A DNA stretch of 64,000 nt, from positions 24,481,668 through 24,545,667 of the forward strand of contig NC_089234.1 in the NCBI RefSeq assembly GCF_963924675.1, written 5' to 3'. How positions within the stretch are numbered: position 1 is the stretch's first letter; the number at the start of each line of letters is the position of its first letter. Source of the DNA: Phocoena phocoena. Its lineage: Eukaryota; Chordata; Mammalia; Artiodactyla; Phocoenidae. A program made the translations under genes and the position numbers. The notes under the pieces were generated by a model that saw only the letters and a list, made by a program, of their open reading frames with translations, had not been told where the DNA came from and made no database searches. Positions 37,417 through 49,310 of this stretch are shown here, one piece after another.

Positions 37417-37443
37417 GCCGCCGCCGCCGCCGCCGCCGCCGCC
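37417..37443 (+). repeat. (GCC)9 trinucleotide repeat
   Basis: Nine uninterrupted GCC units, preceded by an interrupted GCC/GCA pair, about 90 bp before the putative exon 1 donor. It is probably in the ITPRIP 5' UTR or core promoter. Confidence 0.9.
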
Positions 37444-37534
37444 AGACAGCGGATTCGGGGCTCCCGGGACCCGCGAGCGCAGGCGGGTCTCGCGCGGTCT
37501 CTCCGGAGCCGGAGAGCGGGGACCAAAGCTGAAC
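37417..37534 (+). other. ITPRIP: ITPRIP untranslated exon 1 (3' border certain, 5' border not)
   Basis: The sequence ctgaac/gtaagtac at 37,529-37,542 is a near-consensus splice donor inside the CpG island, in the right place and strand to join the acceptor at 58,481-58,482 before the ITPRIP coding exon. Known ITPRIP transcripts have non-coding 5' exons and one coding exon. The start given here is arbitrary (the GCC repeat); the real start could lie upstream, for example near 37,300. Confidence 0.55.
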
Positions 37535-40002
37535 GTAAGTACTGGGCCCGCGGCCGCGAGGCTCTGCGTCTTCCCCGGGCATCTCGAGTGCTGGAAGGAA
37601 GAAGAGGGACCAGGCGGAGCTGCGCCGGAGATGGAGGAGGATTGGAGCGGGGTTCCCGCCCGGCCCTCCCAGGTCTGGGCTGACTTGGGGAACCCGGTTA
37701 CGAGCAAAAGCGGGGATGCTGTCCTCTCCCTCCTCGCGCCGCGCGGGGTCCTGCGTCCCAGCCTCTCCGCTCGGGCCTCTCCCGGGCCGCGGAGACCCCA
37801 GTGGGCGCTTCGTTGCAGCCCCGCGCGGCTGGCAGCTCCTCCTTCGCGCGCACCGAGCCGCGGTGCCGGAAGCGGGACCAAGTTGCTGTGTCTACCGCCC
37901 CGAAGATCCGTTACTTTCGACCTTGCGAGCAGAGTGCTAGAGCTGAAAGAGTGGTCGAGTCGTCCTGCTCCTTCGCTCCCTTCCCTCCTTCCTTCCCTTC
38001 CTGGAAGAGTAGGTGTGAAGCCTGTTTTTTCTCGGTTTAACGTAGTGAAGCTATGAGGTTGCTGGAGCCGATTAAAGCCCCCGCCGCTTCCTCTTTCGGG
38101 CCTATTAGTGGAAGAGACCCCACGCCGTGCAGAACTTTCTCTTGGTGCTGCAGCTAGTCTGCCACCTGACCTCTGATAGCATCCCCAGACCCCTTCCCAG
38201 AGTTTCCAACTTCCTGGCTGCCGGGTGGAGGGACTCAGACTCCCCAGGGCTGGGCTTCCCATTCAAAATGCTCTTTCTCTTTAAAAATAAAAATGCTGCC
38301 TCCCAGGAAGGGAAAATATTTTACTGAACCCTTCAGGGACCACGCTTTGCATTTTGCTCCTCGGACTGGTTTGAGCACCACCCCTCCCTCCCCTCCCCCC
38401 CCCCAAAAAAATCAAAACTAGAAGAGTACCAGCCACTGGCAGATCCTGGACCCTATCCTTTTGGATCTAAATCGGTTTCAGAGTCCTGTTCTTTTTTTCT
38501 TTGTTCCTCTTTTGGGTTTGACCCAGGGCCCTTCCCTTTTACAAACCAGTTCTACCCCGGAGAGGCTGCCAGGTAAAGTACATCTGTGCTGGGTGCAGTC
38601 ACAGGTCCAAGTCAGCCTGGACAATGGCCTGGTAGACAGGTAGAATTGCTGCCATTCACCTCTTATTAATAACGCAGTAGGCTGTGCTTTTGAATCCTCA
38701 TTCCAGCCTATGTGCCTAAGTGGCTTTCATTGTTTGCTAATTCCCTGTGTGTGCTGCTGCTCTCGGCCATCCTGCCCTCATATTTTCCACTGTGGGTAAC
38801 CATAAAGTGGTTAGACTGACTCTCCACTGGAAAGGCTTTTGTTCAAGTGCCATCCTCTAGCTCCGCAATTTTCAAAGATGCAGCAGTTTCAAGCTCCAGC
38901 TTTCGGGTGGCAAGGATCTGAACTTTTATCCTCATGGCATCAGCCCCCAAGTTGTCACCTTACCAAGAACACCTCCTGGCTCCTGCAGTGCCCATGAGGG
39001 AAACGAAGATGAGGGTGTGTGGGTGAACTTTTTATCTGAGGGCAAGAAAGGGGAGGAACTTCTGGTAGAGACCTCTGGCAAAATTGCCCACCTGAGAAGG
39101 TATCATCTGGGAGGAACCTGGTTTTGTATTTTTTCCTTCTTGGACCCCCTGGGGTCAATAAAGAGAAAGAAGATGGGGGATTCTGTCTGAGGGAAAGGGT
39201 GCACATCTGGGTGGGGGTCTGGAGTGCACAGCCCTGTTGTCACTTGTCCGCAGGACAGAGGATGGAATGCCATGGAGGGTCTGGAAGGTGCTTCTTGTGG
39301 GGTACTGGGCTCTGGCCTTCAGGAATCTCCAACATTGTCACTTGAGAAGAGGAGACTTGCTCTTTCTGGCCTCAGAGACTCACTGGGTGGGAGAAGCAGG
39401 AGGCAGATCTTATTTACTTAGAAGTAAGGGGGAACTTGCCGACAACTAGAGCTCCTCAGTAGGTAAGGTGCTGCCATCACTGTCAGCAGACAGGTGACCA
39501 TCAACAATTACGAAGAAGGTCCCCTCAGAGTCCAAGACACCGTGGCTCCATGTTTGGGGTGCAGAGTCCCCTCAATAGGAGGGCAGCCCCTGGGGGATCC
39601 TGGGGAAGGCTTTACCCCCCGAGCGTCCTAAGGGAGGGGCAAGTGCTCCAGGTGTGCTGGGCACCTGAGGAGCAGAACCGTACTTGTGGCTGGGGCTAAT
39701 CTTGTCTTGCTGCGAAGGGGGACATAGCCATGAGAGTGCCGAGAGCTGATAATAATAACCTCCAAGGCTGCTGCAAGCCTCTTCCATCCTTTGCATGAAT
39801 TAGAATAAGGTGCTTCCTCTTGGCAAGAGGATGGCACCCTGGTGCCATTTAGAAAAAGGGGCCTCATCTGGGTGGACAGAGCCAAGGCACATAGCTGGGC
39901 AAGCAGCATGCGAGCTGGATTCATCCTCACCACCCCGCAGCCGGGTGTTCTTGAGCAGTGTACCACCCATACAACTGTATACAGCAGCCCTGATAACCAG
40001 CA

Positions 40003-40165
40003 ATTAGTGAGGGCTTACCATTTGCCAGGCTTTTTTTTTTTCCAAAACCACTTTGTCTGTATTAACTCATTTAATCTTCTCAGTAGCCCAGGGACATAGG
40101 TATTGGTATCCCCATTTTATAGTCAAGGAAACTAAGGCACAGAGAAGTATTCAGAATGTTCCAGT
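40003..40165 (-). repeat. MIR fragment
   Basis: ttaactcatttaatcttctc and ccccattttatagtcaagga match the reverse MIR core. Confidence 0.75.
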
Positions 40166-41799
40166 CACTGAGCATTCACGGAGCAAGAAGCAGGTTAAGC
40201 TTCAAAAGCTAGTTTGGTTGGGGGGCCCTCATGAAAAAGAGAGAAGGGCGGTTGCTCTTTTTCTTTGTCAAAGGAAGTAGTACCTGCTCTCAGCTCAGAT
40301 GGAAAAAGACGTAAAACTCACCTGGCAGCCAAAAGAAAGGAAAGGAAGAGGCAGGCCTGGCCTCGGGGGCTGATGGAGTGGCCTGGCCCAAGCCTCAGAA
40401 GGCTTTCCTTCTTAATGGCTAGACAGCACGAGGTCGTAAATCCAGTTTAGGGCCTGGCGTGAGGGTGATGAGTACGTGCTGCCTGGGTGTGGTGCAGAGG
40501 AGAGGCACCACGCAGGCCCCTGAGCTAGGCAGAGAACGCCTGTCGGAGTGGACGATGGGAGAAGTATCTGAACACGCTGTCCTGACAATTCCAAGCCCCA
40601 CAGGCCCCATCCCCGTCCCGTGCCCTTCACGTGCAAACGCCCTTCCCAAGCTCGTCCAGGAAGACTCCAAGACTCCATTTCACAGCTCCATATATATGGT
40701 CATTTATTTTTCACACAATACGTTTCAGCACTTAATTAGGTGCAACAGAGGGTTTTACTACGTACTGTCTATATTTTAAACAAAATAGGCTTCTCAGCTA
40801 ATGGGAAAGTCACGATGTCTCCTGGAAAGGGTCGGCTGGTGCCTAGCTGATTTCCCAGAAGGGTGGTGTTTACCTGCAGTCATGTCACCTGTCCCAGAAT
40901 CTGGCTCTTAGCTGTGCCCTCTAGAAACCCCGTCTCCACAGTTTTCAGAACGGTTTGGACTTGGGCTGCTAAGTCATCTCAAGAGAGCTCCCCGAAGTGA
41001 GTGTACAAATAAAATTGCTAGCGTATTAACTTGCAAGGAGACTTTGTGACTATCGTGCAGCCTGAATGATACCTGCTTCTTGCGTCCTGGGCAAGGCACA
41101 TGGGAAACCAAAGATCAGAAGGCAGCTTCTGCTCGGCAAAGCTGGATTCAGATCAGGGGAGGGAGAGGGCAGGGGGAGTGATGGTCCAATAGCACGTACT
41201 CTGTTCACTTCTGTGGCTCCCTCACCAGTGGAGAGATACCTGCCAGGTAGACTAGCACTCCTGTATGCTATGTGTATCTCCTTGGCCAGTCCCTCAAAGG
41301 CAGTGTACCGGTAGGATTTCTCCCTGTTCTCTTTCATAATTTAGCAGTTTTTATTTTATTTACTTATTTCATTTAGTGCTTTCTTAGCATTAGCTCCCGA
41401 CTACATTGAGTTGCTTTTGCATAAGTTAAATAACTACTATAAAATTTCAGGGTTGTAGGTTCAGGCCACAGGGGTAAATGCTGCACGCAAATCAAGGGGG
41501 TGGTCAGGTGACCTGGATGGGTCAACAAGAAGTCAAGCAGAGCAAAGAAACATGGTCCCTAGTCAACACGGATGCTCAAGAAGTGGAAGGCCCAGGGCTG
41601 GCCACTTACTGCAGCCCCCGTGTGAGCATGGGCATGGTGAAGCAGTCCTAAGTGCTTTGCTTTGGCTGCCTTAGCCACCTGGCCTGCCCAGCTGGCCTCT
41701 TTGGATTTAAAGGGCTCTCCTTGGTCTCTGTCCAGGCCCCCTCGTGGCTCATCTTTAGAAAGCCACAGCCTCCAGGTGCCGCAGAGCCAAGGAGGTATG

Positions 41800-41990
41800 A
41801 CTCACATGGGCTTTGGAGTAGGGAAGGCTTGGGTTCAGTCCTGGCTCCACTGCTCAGGAGCTGGGTGTTCTCAGTAGTTGGGCAAGTGTGTTGACTACTC
41901 CAAGCCTCAGCTCTGTCATGGGTAAAATGTGGATAACCCCTCCTAGGGCCTGCTTACAAAACACTGAGCGCAGTGCCTGGTACAGACCAG
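41800..41990 (+). repeat. MIR SINE
   Basis: gggttcagtcctggctccac and ctcagctctgtcatgggtaa match the MIR head and core. Confidence 0.7.
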
Positions 41991-44227
41991 TATCTGGCTG
42001 GTATGAGCTTTTAAAGACAGTAGAGGTCAATGGAGGATCTACATTCTCTGCCAGATTGGGACCCTCACTTCCCGCATTAGTGCCACTGCTCCTTCCTCTG
42101 AGGTCTGGGCAAACGGCAAGGCCACAGGGACCCAGATTATCCCAGATGGTAAGAAGGAGATCATTGGTGCCCTTGCGTGGGGTTCATTCAGAGCTGAGGA
42201 TAAAGCTGCCCATCCCAACCTTTTGACTGACACTTGAAGAGGGAAAGTCAGGTTTGAGGCATGGCCTAAACAGGCATCCAGAGGGGAGAGAAAGGTGAGA
42301 ACGTTTTCTGGGACAAGAAGAGCATCATTTAGTTGTGCCCAAGAGGTGTACAGGATCCTCCTGAGCAGTTTGGGACCTGTGACGTTTTCCTGTAGAAAGC
42401 GCATCCCCCTCCATCCACATGGCCTACCCCATGACGTCAGCAGAATGGAATACCACACAGGTGATATCACTGTTGCCCAAGGCAACACCTCCACCTTAAG
42501 TCGGGCTGGGGGGGTGGGGAACAGGAACCACCCAACTGTAAGGCACGTTGAGGAGGGAAGGAGCTCAGAAGGCATTACATCCACAGGTATGTTTCTTAGA
42601 GGATGGGCCAGGGGAAGCGGGCGGGGCTGCAGGCCACAGGTCTGGGCTGTGAGCCAGTTGGTGGAAGGCCTTGGATTTGCCCCGAGGGGGCAGAGCACAG
42701 CTGTCAGCATGCTATCTTGTTTAGTTCTCTGAACTGCAACTGGGGCAAAAGCATGACTCCTAAGGGGCTTCTGGTGGCTTCCGTGGCTCTGGGTCTCCCT
42801 TCTACAGCCTGAATCAACCCGTGAAGGGCGTAGGGCAAGAGCGGGCCAGAGCAGTGATGGGGAGATCAGAGAGGTGCTTTCCCTTCTTCATCAACCCCCG
42901 CTCCCCCAAAGGAAAGTGAGAAACAAGGCTGCCCACGTCCTTCCTGTGGGGGCTGACTTAAGAGAGAACCTTCATTCATTGATGGAGCGAGTATGTACTT
43001 ACTGTGCGCCTACCATGTGCCAGGGCCCTTGCTGGGGCTCCTGTGGCCTCAGAGCTTGCGGATCAAAAGCACTCAGAGGAGGAATGTCCGGAATCCACTG
43101 CCCCAGGCATAGGTACCAGCTGGAAATAGAAGCAAAGTCTCAGAGTTCACCTCTCACCCAGCTCTGGCATTCCCTGTGGGATTCTAGGTGGGCTAAATGA
43201 GACCTGTGGAATCCCTTCCTCCCCAGCAGTTTATGCAGGAATTTGAGGGTGTTTGAGATGTACCAGAGATTTGGTGAGTGGTGTTAGAGAGGACAGCCGT
43301 GTTCACAGTGTCCTGCCTAAGGACAGAATCCCACAAAGTCTGAGTGTCAAAGGTGAGAAGACAACAGGCAGAACACCAACCCCAGGTCCCCTCCTGCTCT
43401 GTGGTATTGACAGACAGGGCTCAGTTTCCCTGTCTGTTTAATGGGGACAGTAATGGCCAGTACCAGGTCATATTCAGAGCACTTTGAGATCCTCTGATGG
43501 AAGTCCCAAGAAAAAAATTCAAAGCCCACAACGTTTACCTGGCTCACTTCCAGGTGAATAACACAGTGGGGCACTCTGCTGCCCAGGAGGAGGGGCTCTG
43601 CTTGAAGCCCAACCGGACTTTCTCCGTCCAGGTTATTTTCCTGCAGCAGATGCAGGGGAGTCTGCTACCAACCTGCATCAAACCAAAGGGAGTGCGTTAT
43701 CATTTTGGCCCTGCCGGTTGGTGCAAAGCCACGTGCTCCTAACTGTTCTCCTGGGAACCTGTTTCAATAGCCTTCTTAGTAGCAGTCAGGGGACCTGCCT
43801 GGGGTTCATGAAAAGGTCCTTTGTTTGCTGAGACTTTGTTTCAGAGTCACTGAGGAGGCAGGCATGCCTGGGCTGGAGGGGAAGAGAGTGGGGATGCCTG
43901 GGTCCCACCCCCGTGTGCTGCCCTGGAGGCCCCCATGCATCCATGCCTCTTCCTCCTGATGCCTCACCCCCAAACCCACCACCCAGGGTTAGAAGAGACC
44001 TCACTCCTTTTTCCCAATCCACTGCAGAGGAGGCTTCCCCGGGAAAAGCCATCTCCGATATCCCAGGCCACACTCCCAGAATCTCTGGGTGGAAGGAACA
44101 TCATAGGTTCATTAAGTCTGACTCCCTGCTTCATGCCCATATTTCACCTAAACTGTCACCTGCTTTTCCCTAAACAGTGCAGGGGAGGAAAGCCCACAGG
44201 TGCATGACTGATGTTTCACGGGTCACT

Positions 44228-44450
44228 GAGCAACATGGTGTCATGGGAAGATCGGAGGCTTGAAAGTTGGGCAGTCCTGGGTTCAAATCCGGGCTCTGTG
44301 ATGTTGAGTGGATGGCCTCCCCTCTCTGTGCCTCAGTTTCCTTATGATGATAGTGACTCCTTCAGAGGTTTATTGTGAGGATGGTACAGCAATGTAAAGC
44401 ATTTTGCACAACGTTTAAATCTCAATAAAAGTAGTACATTGGTTGCTATT
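44228..44450 (+). repeat. MIR SINE
   Basis: gggttcaaatccgggctctg, gcctcagtttccttatgatg and aatgtaaagcattttgcaca are MIR text. It ends about 400 bp before the minisatellite. Confidence 0.8.
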
Positions 44451-44867
44451 TACTAAACCTTCCCCTGGGTGTCAGGGCCACGCGGCTCGTCTGGTATTCT
44501 CCAGAAAGGGGGAGTTGCTCGTCTGCTTCTTCTCTTACCTGATTTGCATGAAACCCTGTCGTCCTCCGTTTATCGTCCATTTCTACAAGGGTCTCAAGCG
44601 AGGATGTGGGCGTCAAGGAGAGACGCAGCTGGGGGTCAGATAACTTGTGTCAGAGTTCATTCCTGGGTCATTATGGTGGTCAGCGCTGGTGGTGAATCAG
44701 TCAGCCTGCAATTAGCTGAAGGCTGTCCAGGGCTAAAGTGGCTGTGGTCTGTCTCCAGGGGTGTGTCTGGGTTTTTGCTCACATTTTCCGAGTCGTTTAC
44801 CACTGTTAGTGCTTTGCTTTGCTTTTCTAACGGCAGGGTGCCTCCCAGAAAAAAAAACTTAGAAGTT

Positions 44868-45625
44868 ACTTCATCCAGGATGCCCTACTCCATTCCCATC
44901 TCAATTCCTGCTCCTGGGAGTAAAGGCAGTGAGGTTCTTTTCCCAGTCCTGACTTCATCCAGGATGCCCTACTCCATTCCCGTCTCAATTCCTGCTCCTG
45001 GGAGTAAAGTCAGTGAGGTTCTTTTCCCAGTCCTGACTTCATCCAGGATGCCCTACTCCATTCCCATCTCAAATTCCTGCTCCTGGGAGTAAAGGCAGTG
45101 AGGTTCTTTTCCCAGTCCTGACTTCATCCAGGATGCCCTACTCCATTCCCGTCTCAATTCCTGCTCCTGGGAGTAAAGGCAGTGAGGTTCTTTTCCCAGT
45201 CCTGACTTCATCCAGGATGCCCTACTCCATTCCCGTCTCAATTCCTGCTCCTGGGAGGAAAGGCAGTGAGGTTCTTTTCCCAGTCCTGACTTCATCCAGG
45301 ATGCCCTACTCCATTCCCGTCTCAATTCCTGCTCCTGGGAGGAAAGGCAGTGAGGTTCTTTTCCCAGTCCTGACTTCATCCAGGATGCCCTACTCCATTC
45401 CCGTCTCAATTCCTGCTCCTGGGAGGAAAGGCAGTGAGGTTCTTTTCCCAGTCCTGACTTCATCCAGGATGCCCTACTCCATTCCCGTCTCAATTCCTGC
45501 TCCTGGGAGGAAAGGCAGTGAGGTTCTTTTCCCAGTCCTGACTTCATCCAGGATGCCCTACTCCATTCCCATCTCAATTCCTGCTCCTGGGAGTAAAGGC
45601 AGTGAGGTTCTTTTCCCAGGTCCTG
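44868..45625 (+). repeat. Minisatellite, nine units of 84 bp
   Basis: Unit starts fall at 44868, 44952, 45036, 45121, 45205, 45289, 45373, 45457 and 45541. Spacing is 84 bp except for a single-base insertion in unit 3. Units begin acttcatccaggatgcccta. Units 5-8 appear identical; units 1, 2, 3, 4 and 9 differ at one to three positions (cccat/cccgt, gagt/gagg, aagg/aagt). Because 84 is divisible by 3, frames stay open on both strands, which explains long but non-genic ORFs. Confidence 0.97.
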
Positions 45626-45984
45626 ACTTCGTTCATTCATTCAGCAAGCAAGCAAGCATCCATGGAGCGCCTGCACCTTTAATGCCAGCCATCAGAGACC
45701 AACACCGGTTTCTCCTTCTACGTGCAGTAGAGGAGCTTTCAGTGTCGCTGCCAGATGGGCAGGAGGGAGCTGTGAACTTCCCAGGTGCCAAACTTCCTGC
45801 TGTCCCTCTGTGGCAGCCCCTGGGGGCCTTTAGAAGAAAACGGGGAGGTAGAGGAGACAACTTCACCCTGTCCCCAGTCTTCTGGAGTTGCTGCAGGGAT
45901 ACAGGCCACCCCCCTCTGCCCAGAGGAGTCCCTAAGATGCACCCGGCAGGATTTAACAAATCAAAACGGAGACCTGGCCTTGTC

Positions 45985-46140
45985 ACCAATACCAATGCCA
46001 ATAACAATGTCCTTTACAGAGCGCGACCATGTGACTGCCATGCCATGAAGTAGGTGCTGTTGTCACAGCAGATGGGAGAACCAGGATTCAATTCTGGGCC
46101 TCTGATTCCAGAGTTTGGCCCCTTTGCTACTAAGCCTCTA
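45985..46140 (-). repeat. MIR fragment
   Basis: Weak reverse MIR similarity (agaaccaggattcaattctg, gctactaagcctctac). Confidence 0.5.
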
Positions 46141-46747
46141 CAAAGTGTTAAGCTCTTCTGGGCTGAAGAGCTTTGAGCTATTTCTTCCTGGGCGGCCTTG
46201 GGAGGGGAGTATAATATGTCCCGGTGAACTCAGCAGTATCAGTGGCTGCTTGTACCCTACACCAGCCTGACCTGTGTGTTGGTTCTGGGACACCTACTGT
46301 GTGCCATGTGCAGCCTCGAGCAGAAGCCAGGACAGAACATGGGCATCCTCACAGCCTCATCACTCCATCCCTGCGGCTGGAAGACCATGTGGCTGTAGGT
46401 CGTTGTTCTGTGTAATTCACAGGGAGGGTGACTGTGTTCACAGATGATTCTGGGGGTCATTTTTCTAACAGTTCCTGGCCTTACAGCCTAGGGCCCCGGC
46501 TTCCCCTGGTGGAGGAGAACTGGTTTGCTCTGACGACCGACGCAGTTCTGGTGAGGGAGGACAGGCAGACTGCCTGCTTTGTTTTCAGCCCAGGTCCCTG
46601 CAGCAGAGAGCACAGCCAAGGGGCCAAACACAACTCTTAAGTTTTTTACAGCTGTGTTGGCCTCCCACTTGCCTTTGTGTCTCTTGCTGTTCCCCTGTAT
46701 TAAGATGAAAGGGGTCTTTAGATCTTTGCAGTCACAGAGCATGACTC

Positions 46748-46800
46748 GTGTGTGTGTGTGTGTGTGTGCGTGTGTGTGTGTGTGTGTGCGTGTGCGCGCG
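46748..46800. repeat. (TG)n/(CG) microsatellite
   Basis: Alternating purine-pyrimidine tract of TG with CG interruptions, a potential Z-DNA former. Confidence 0.95.
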
Positions 46801-48882
46801 CTCAGGAGGCCCAGAGCACTTCCCTTCTTCCCCATCTCTCCCCCTCTCCCAGCCCAGCTGGGGCCCAGGCATTGTGTCAGGTACACCCAAGCCTGAGGGA
46901 CCAGGGTGGGAACGCAGCCTGGGACTTCACCGTGTAGGGGCCAGCATCCCTCTAAGCCAGAACGTGAGTAACAGGAGTAAGAGGCACTGGGTGGGGAGGG
47001 AGGGAGTGGGGGACCTGGCTGTTCTGTGGGGGACCTGGCTGTTCTGTGGCCACAGAAAAGCCCCCGGGGCCCATCCCCCCACGCCCATGCCGGAGACGCC
47101 GGGGTGTTTTCCTGAGCTGGGCTCTCTTTGTTCCCATCCAGGGCTCACAGGGAAGGAGGCTGCTGGGCACCGACAGGCTATTTGATCCCATCCATCCCCA
47201 GCTGAGCTCTGAGCGGGTGGCCGAGCGTGGGCCCTGTCTTCCCTTTGTTGTCCTTCGTATTTACTCTCGGCTTCCTGCTCCACCCCCTAAGTCCCTCCCC
47301 TAAGCCCGCGAGTTTGCCGGCGGCGCGTCGGGAGCCTGCTTCCCCCGTCCCCTGTTGCAGACTGCCCTCCCTGCCCCGTGGCCAAAGTGGGGTTTGTCCT
47401 GAGTATTTGCTGCTGTACTTGGAGGCCTGGGGTGTAGAAAACGCAGGGTGAAGGGCGAGACAGCGGACAAGTTTGGGAGCCCTGGCCTGGCTGCCCTGAG
47501 GTGGGTGTGCCTCTTCCCTCTGGGCAACCGCTCTTGTGAGTGACGTGGGGCCCATGGGCAGAGGGGAACTTACAAGAAACACTAGTTCAAGCCACGCCAA
47601 CGTCTGACAGTCGTGAGGGCTGCTTCGCTGTGGGAAATGGTTAGCACTGCGCTCGTATTGTTAAGACGCACCCTGTGATTTCAGGTCTAGAAACCTGATG
47701 AGGGAATTGGGGGTCAAGGGAGGCCCTTGGGTGCACGCTTGCTGTAGGAAATGCATCCTTCCTAAGAATGGAAGTGTTTATAGAGGCCGTCTTTAGAAAG
47801 CGGGTGTCTCCCATGTGCAGTGTGTGAACTGGTGGGTCCCCAAGGTCGCCCGCCCTGTCCTTAGCACACTAAACAGGCAGCCCTGCATTTGGTCTCTGCC
47901 AGGCGCTCTGCAGAGCGTCAGGCAAACAGGCCCACCTTGACCCAAGAGGAGCCCAACCAAGGAAGGCAGTGGGATAAGACCGGATCTCAGGCAAGCAGCT
48001 CGCTGTGATGAAAGGACAGCCTGGGGTCCACCGGGCAGACAGCAGGGTCTGGAGCCTTGGGCCTGGTATGGTGTCTGGCTCTCCTCTGCTCTCTTCCTAC
48101 ATGTGTGACCTTGAGCAGTTGCTCAACCTCTCATCGCCTTGGGTTCCTGCCTGGGAGATGGGGCTGCTGCACAGGTGAAATGAGCTCAGAATAAAGGCTT
48201 GAGGAGCCAGTGTTTGTTGGGTCCCTGCTAGGGGCGCATCTATGGAGACACCATCTACACGAGGCACCAGACGCCAGCCTGCACTCGGAGGGGCTTAATA
48301 AATAGGCCATCTCCCTCCCCTTGTTCTTCTATCCCTTTCAAGAAAGGATTTGTCTCAGAAGTTGGGGGAGGGAGGGATCTGGAAGAATCTTGGAAGCAGT
48401 TTCTGAAATGGGCTGGCTGTGAGGACCATTGGGTAGGGTTAGGCGTGGACATTGCAGGGAATGGTGGGAAAGTAAGTCTAGGAGGTGTTCAGAAGACAGT
48501 AGATAATCTGAAGCGGCCTGGGCAGGAGGGGAGTGACCTGAGAAGTCCCCTGAGGCTGGTTGAGACCAGGCCCTGAACATCAGACTGAACTAAAGCTCAG
48601 GCCTGTGTCTCATGGACACAAGAACTCCCTGAAGTGGGGCAGGGAGACCTCTAGGGCCAGGGCTACCTGAGGTATCTGGGAATTAGGGAGAGCTTAGAGG
48701 AGCTGATTCCAAAGGACCACACCAGGCCAGAAGGGAGAGTCCCATTGGTGTGGAAGCCCCAGGCTTTGGTGCACAGCGATGGCTGCGGCAGCTGGGGGTG
48801 TTGGAGGTGCCCAGCAGAAATGGGAATGTCAGTGGCCAAACTGGGAGGGGAGGGGGGTGCATTGTGCTTTGAGACTGCATTG

Positions 48883-49310
48883 GCCTCCTGGGACTGCCAT
48901 AACCAAAGACCACAAACGCGGTGGCTTAAAATAATAGGAATCTACTGTCTCATAGCTCGGGAGGCCAAAAGTCTGAAATCAGGGTACTCGAAGGACCACA
49001 CTCCCTCCAAACGCTCTAAGGAAGAATCCTCTCTTGCCTATCCCAGCTTCCTGTGGCTCCAGACCTTCCTGGGCTGTGGAGTATCACTCCATCCTCTGCC
49101 TCTGTCTTCCATTACCTTCTCCTCTTTGTCTGTTCTCTCCTTTTCTGTCTCTTTATAAGGACACTTGTCATTGAATTTAGGGTAATCCAGAACTGTCTCA
49201 TCTCAAGAGCCTTCATTTAACTACACCCGTAAAGATCCTTCTTCCAAATAAAGTCCCATCCACAGCGTCCAGGTATTAGCACATGGGCTGCCATTTGACC
49301 CACTGCAGTG
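48883..49310 (-). mobile_element. MaLR-type LTR, reverse orientation
   Basis: ggtggcttaaaataatagga, ttataaggacacttgtcatt and gtaatccagaactgtctcat are the reverse complement of the same LTR family seen at 28,479-28,870. Confidence 0.65.

Larger units (their letters stand above)
36960..38120 (+). promoter_or_regulatory. ITPRIP: ITPRIP CpG-island promoter
   Basis: About 1.1 kb of markedly GC- and CpG-rich DNA in otherwise AT-balanced surroundings, densest at 37,330-37,900. It contains the untranslated first exon with its strong donor. A TATA-like ttataagg occurs near 37,271, but such islands usually start transcription at dispersed sites. Long open frames on both strands here reflect base composition and are not genes. 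Confidence 0.75.

Noticed and set aside
37408..38262. 284-codon open frame on the minus strand
   Set aside because: It lies in a CpG island where stop codons are rare, has low-complexity composition (poly-Gly from the GCC repeat) and resembles no family I know.
44868..45625. CRISPR-like array
   Set aside because: Repeats are head-to-tail with no unique spacers, and the host is a mammal; this is a minisatellite.
45133..46053. 306-codon open frame made of 28-residue repeats
   Set aside because: The frame exists because the minisatellite unit is a multiple of three. It lies in an intron with no splice context seen.
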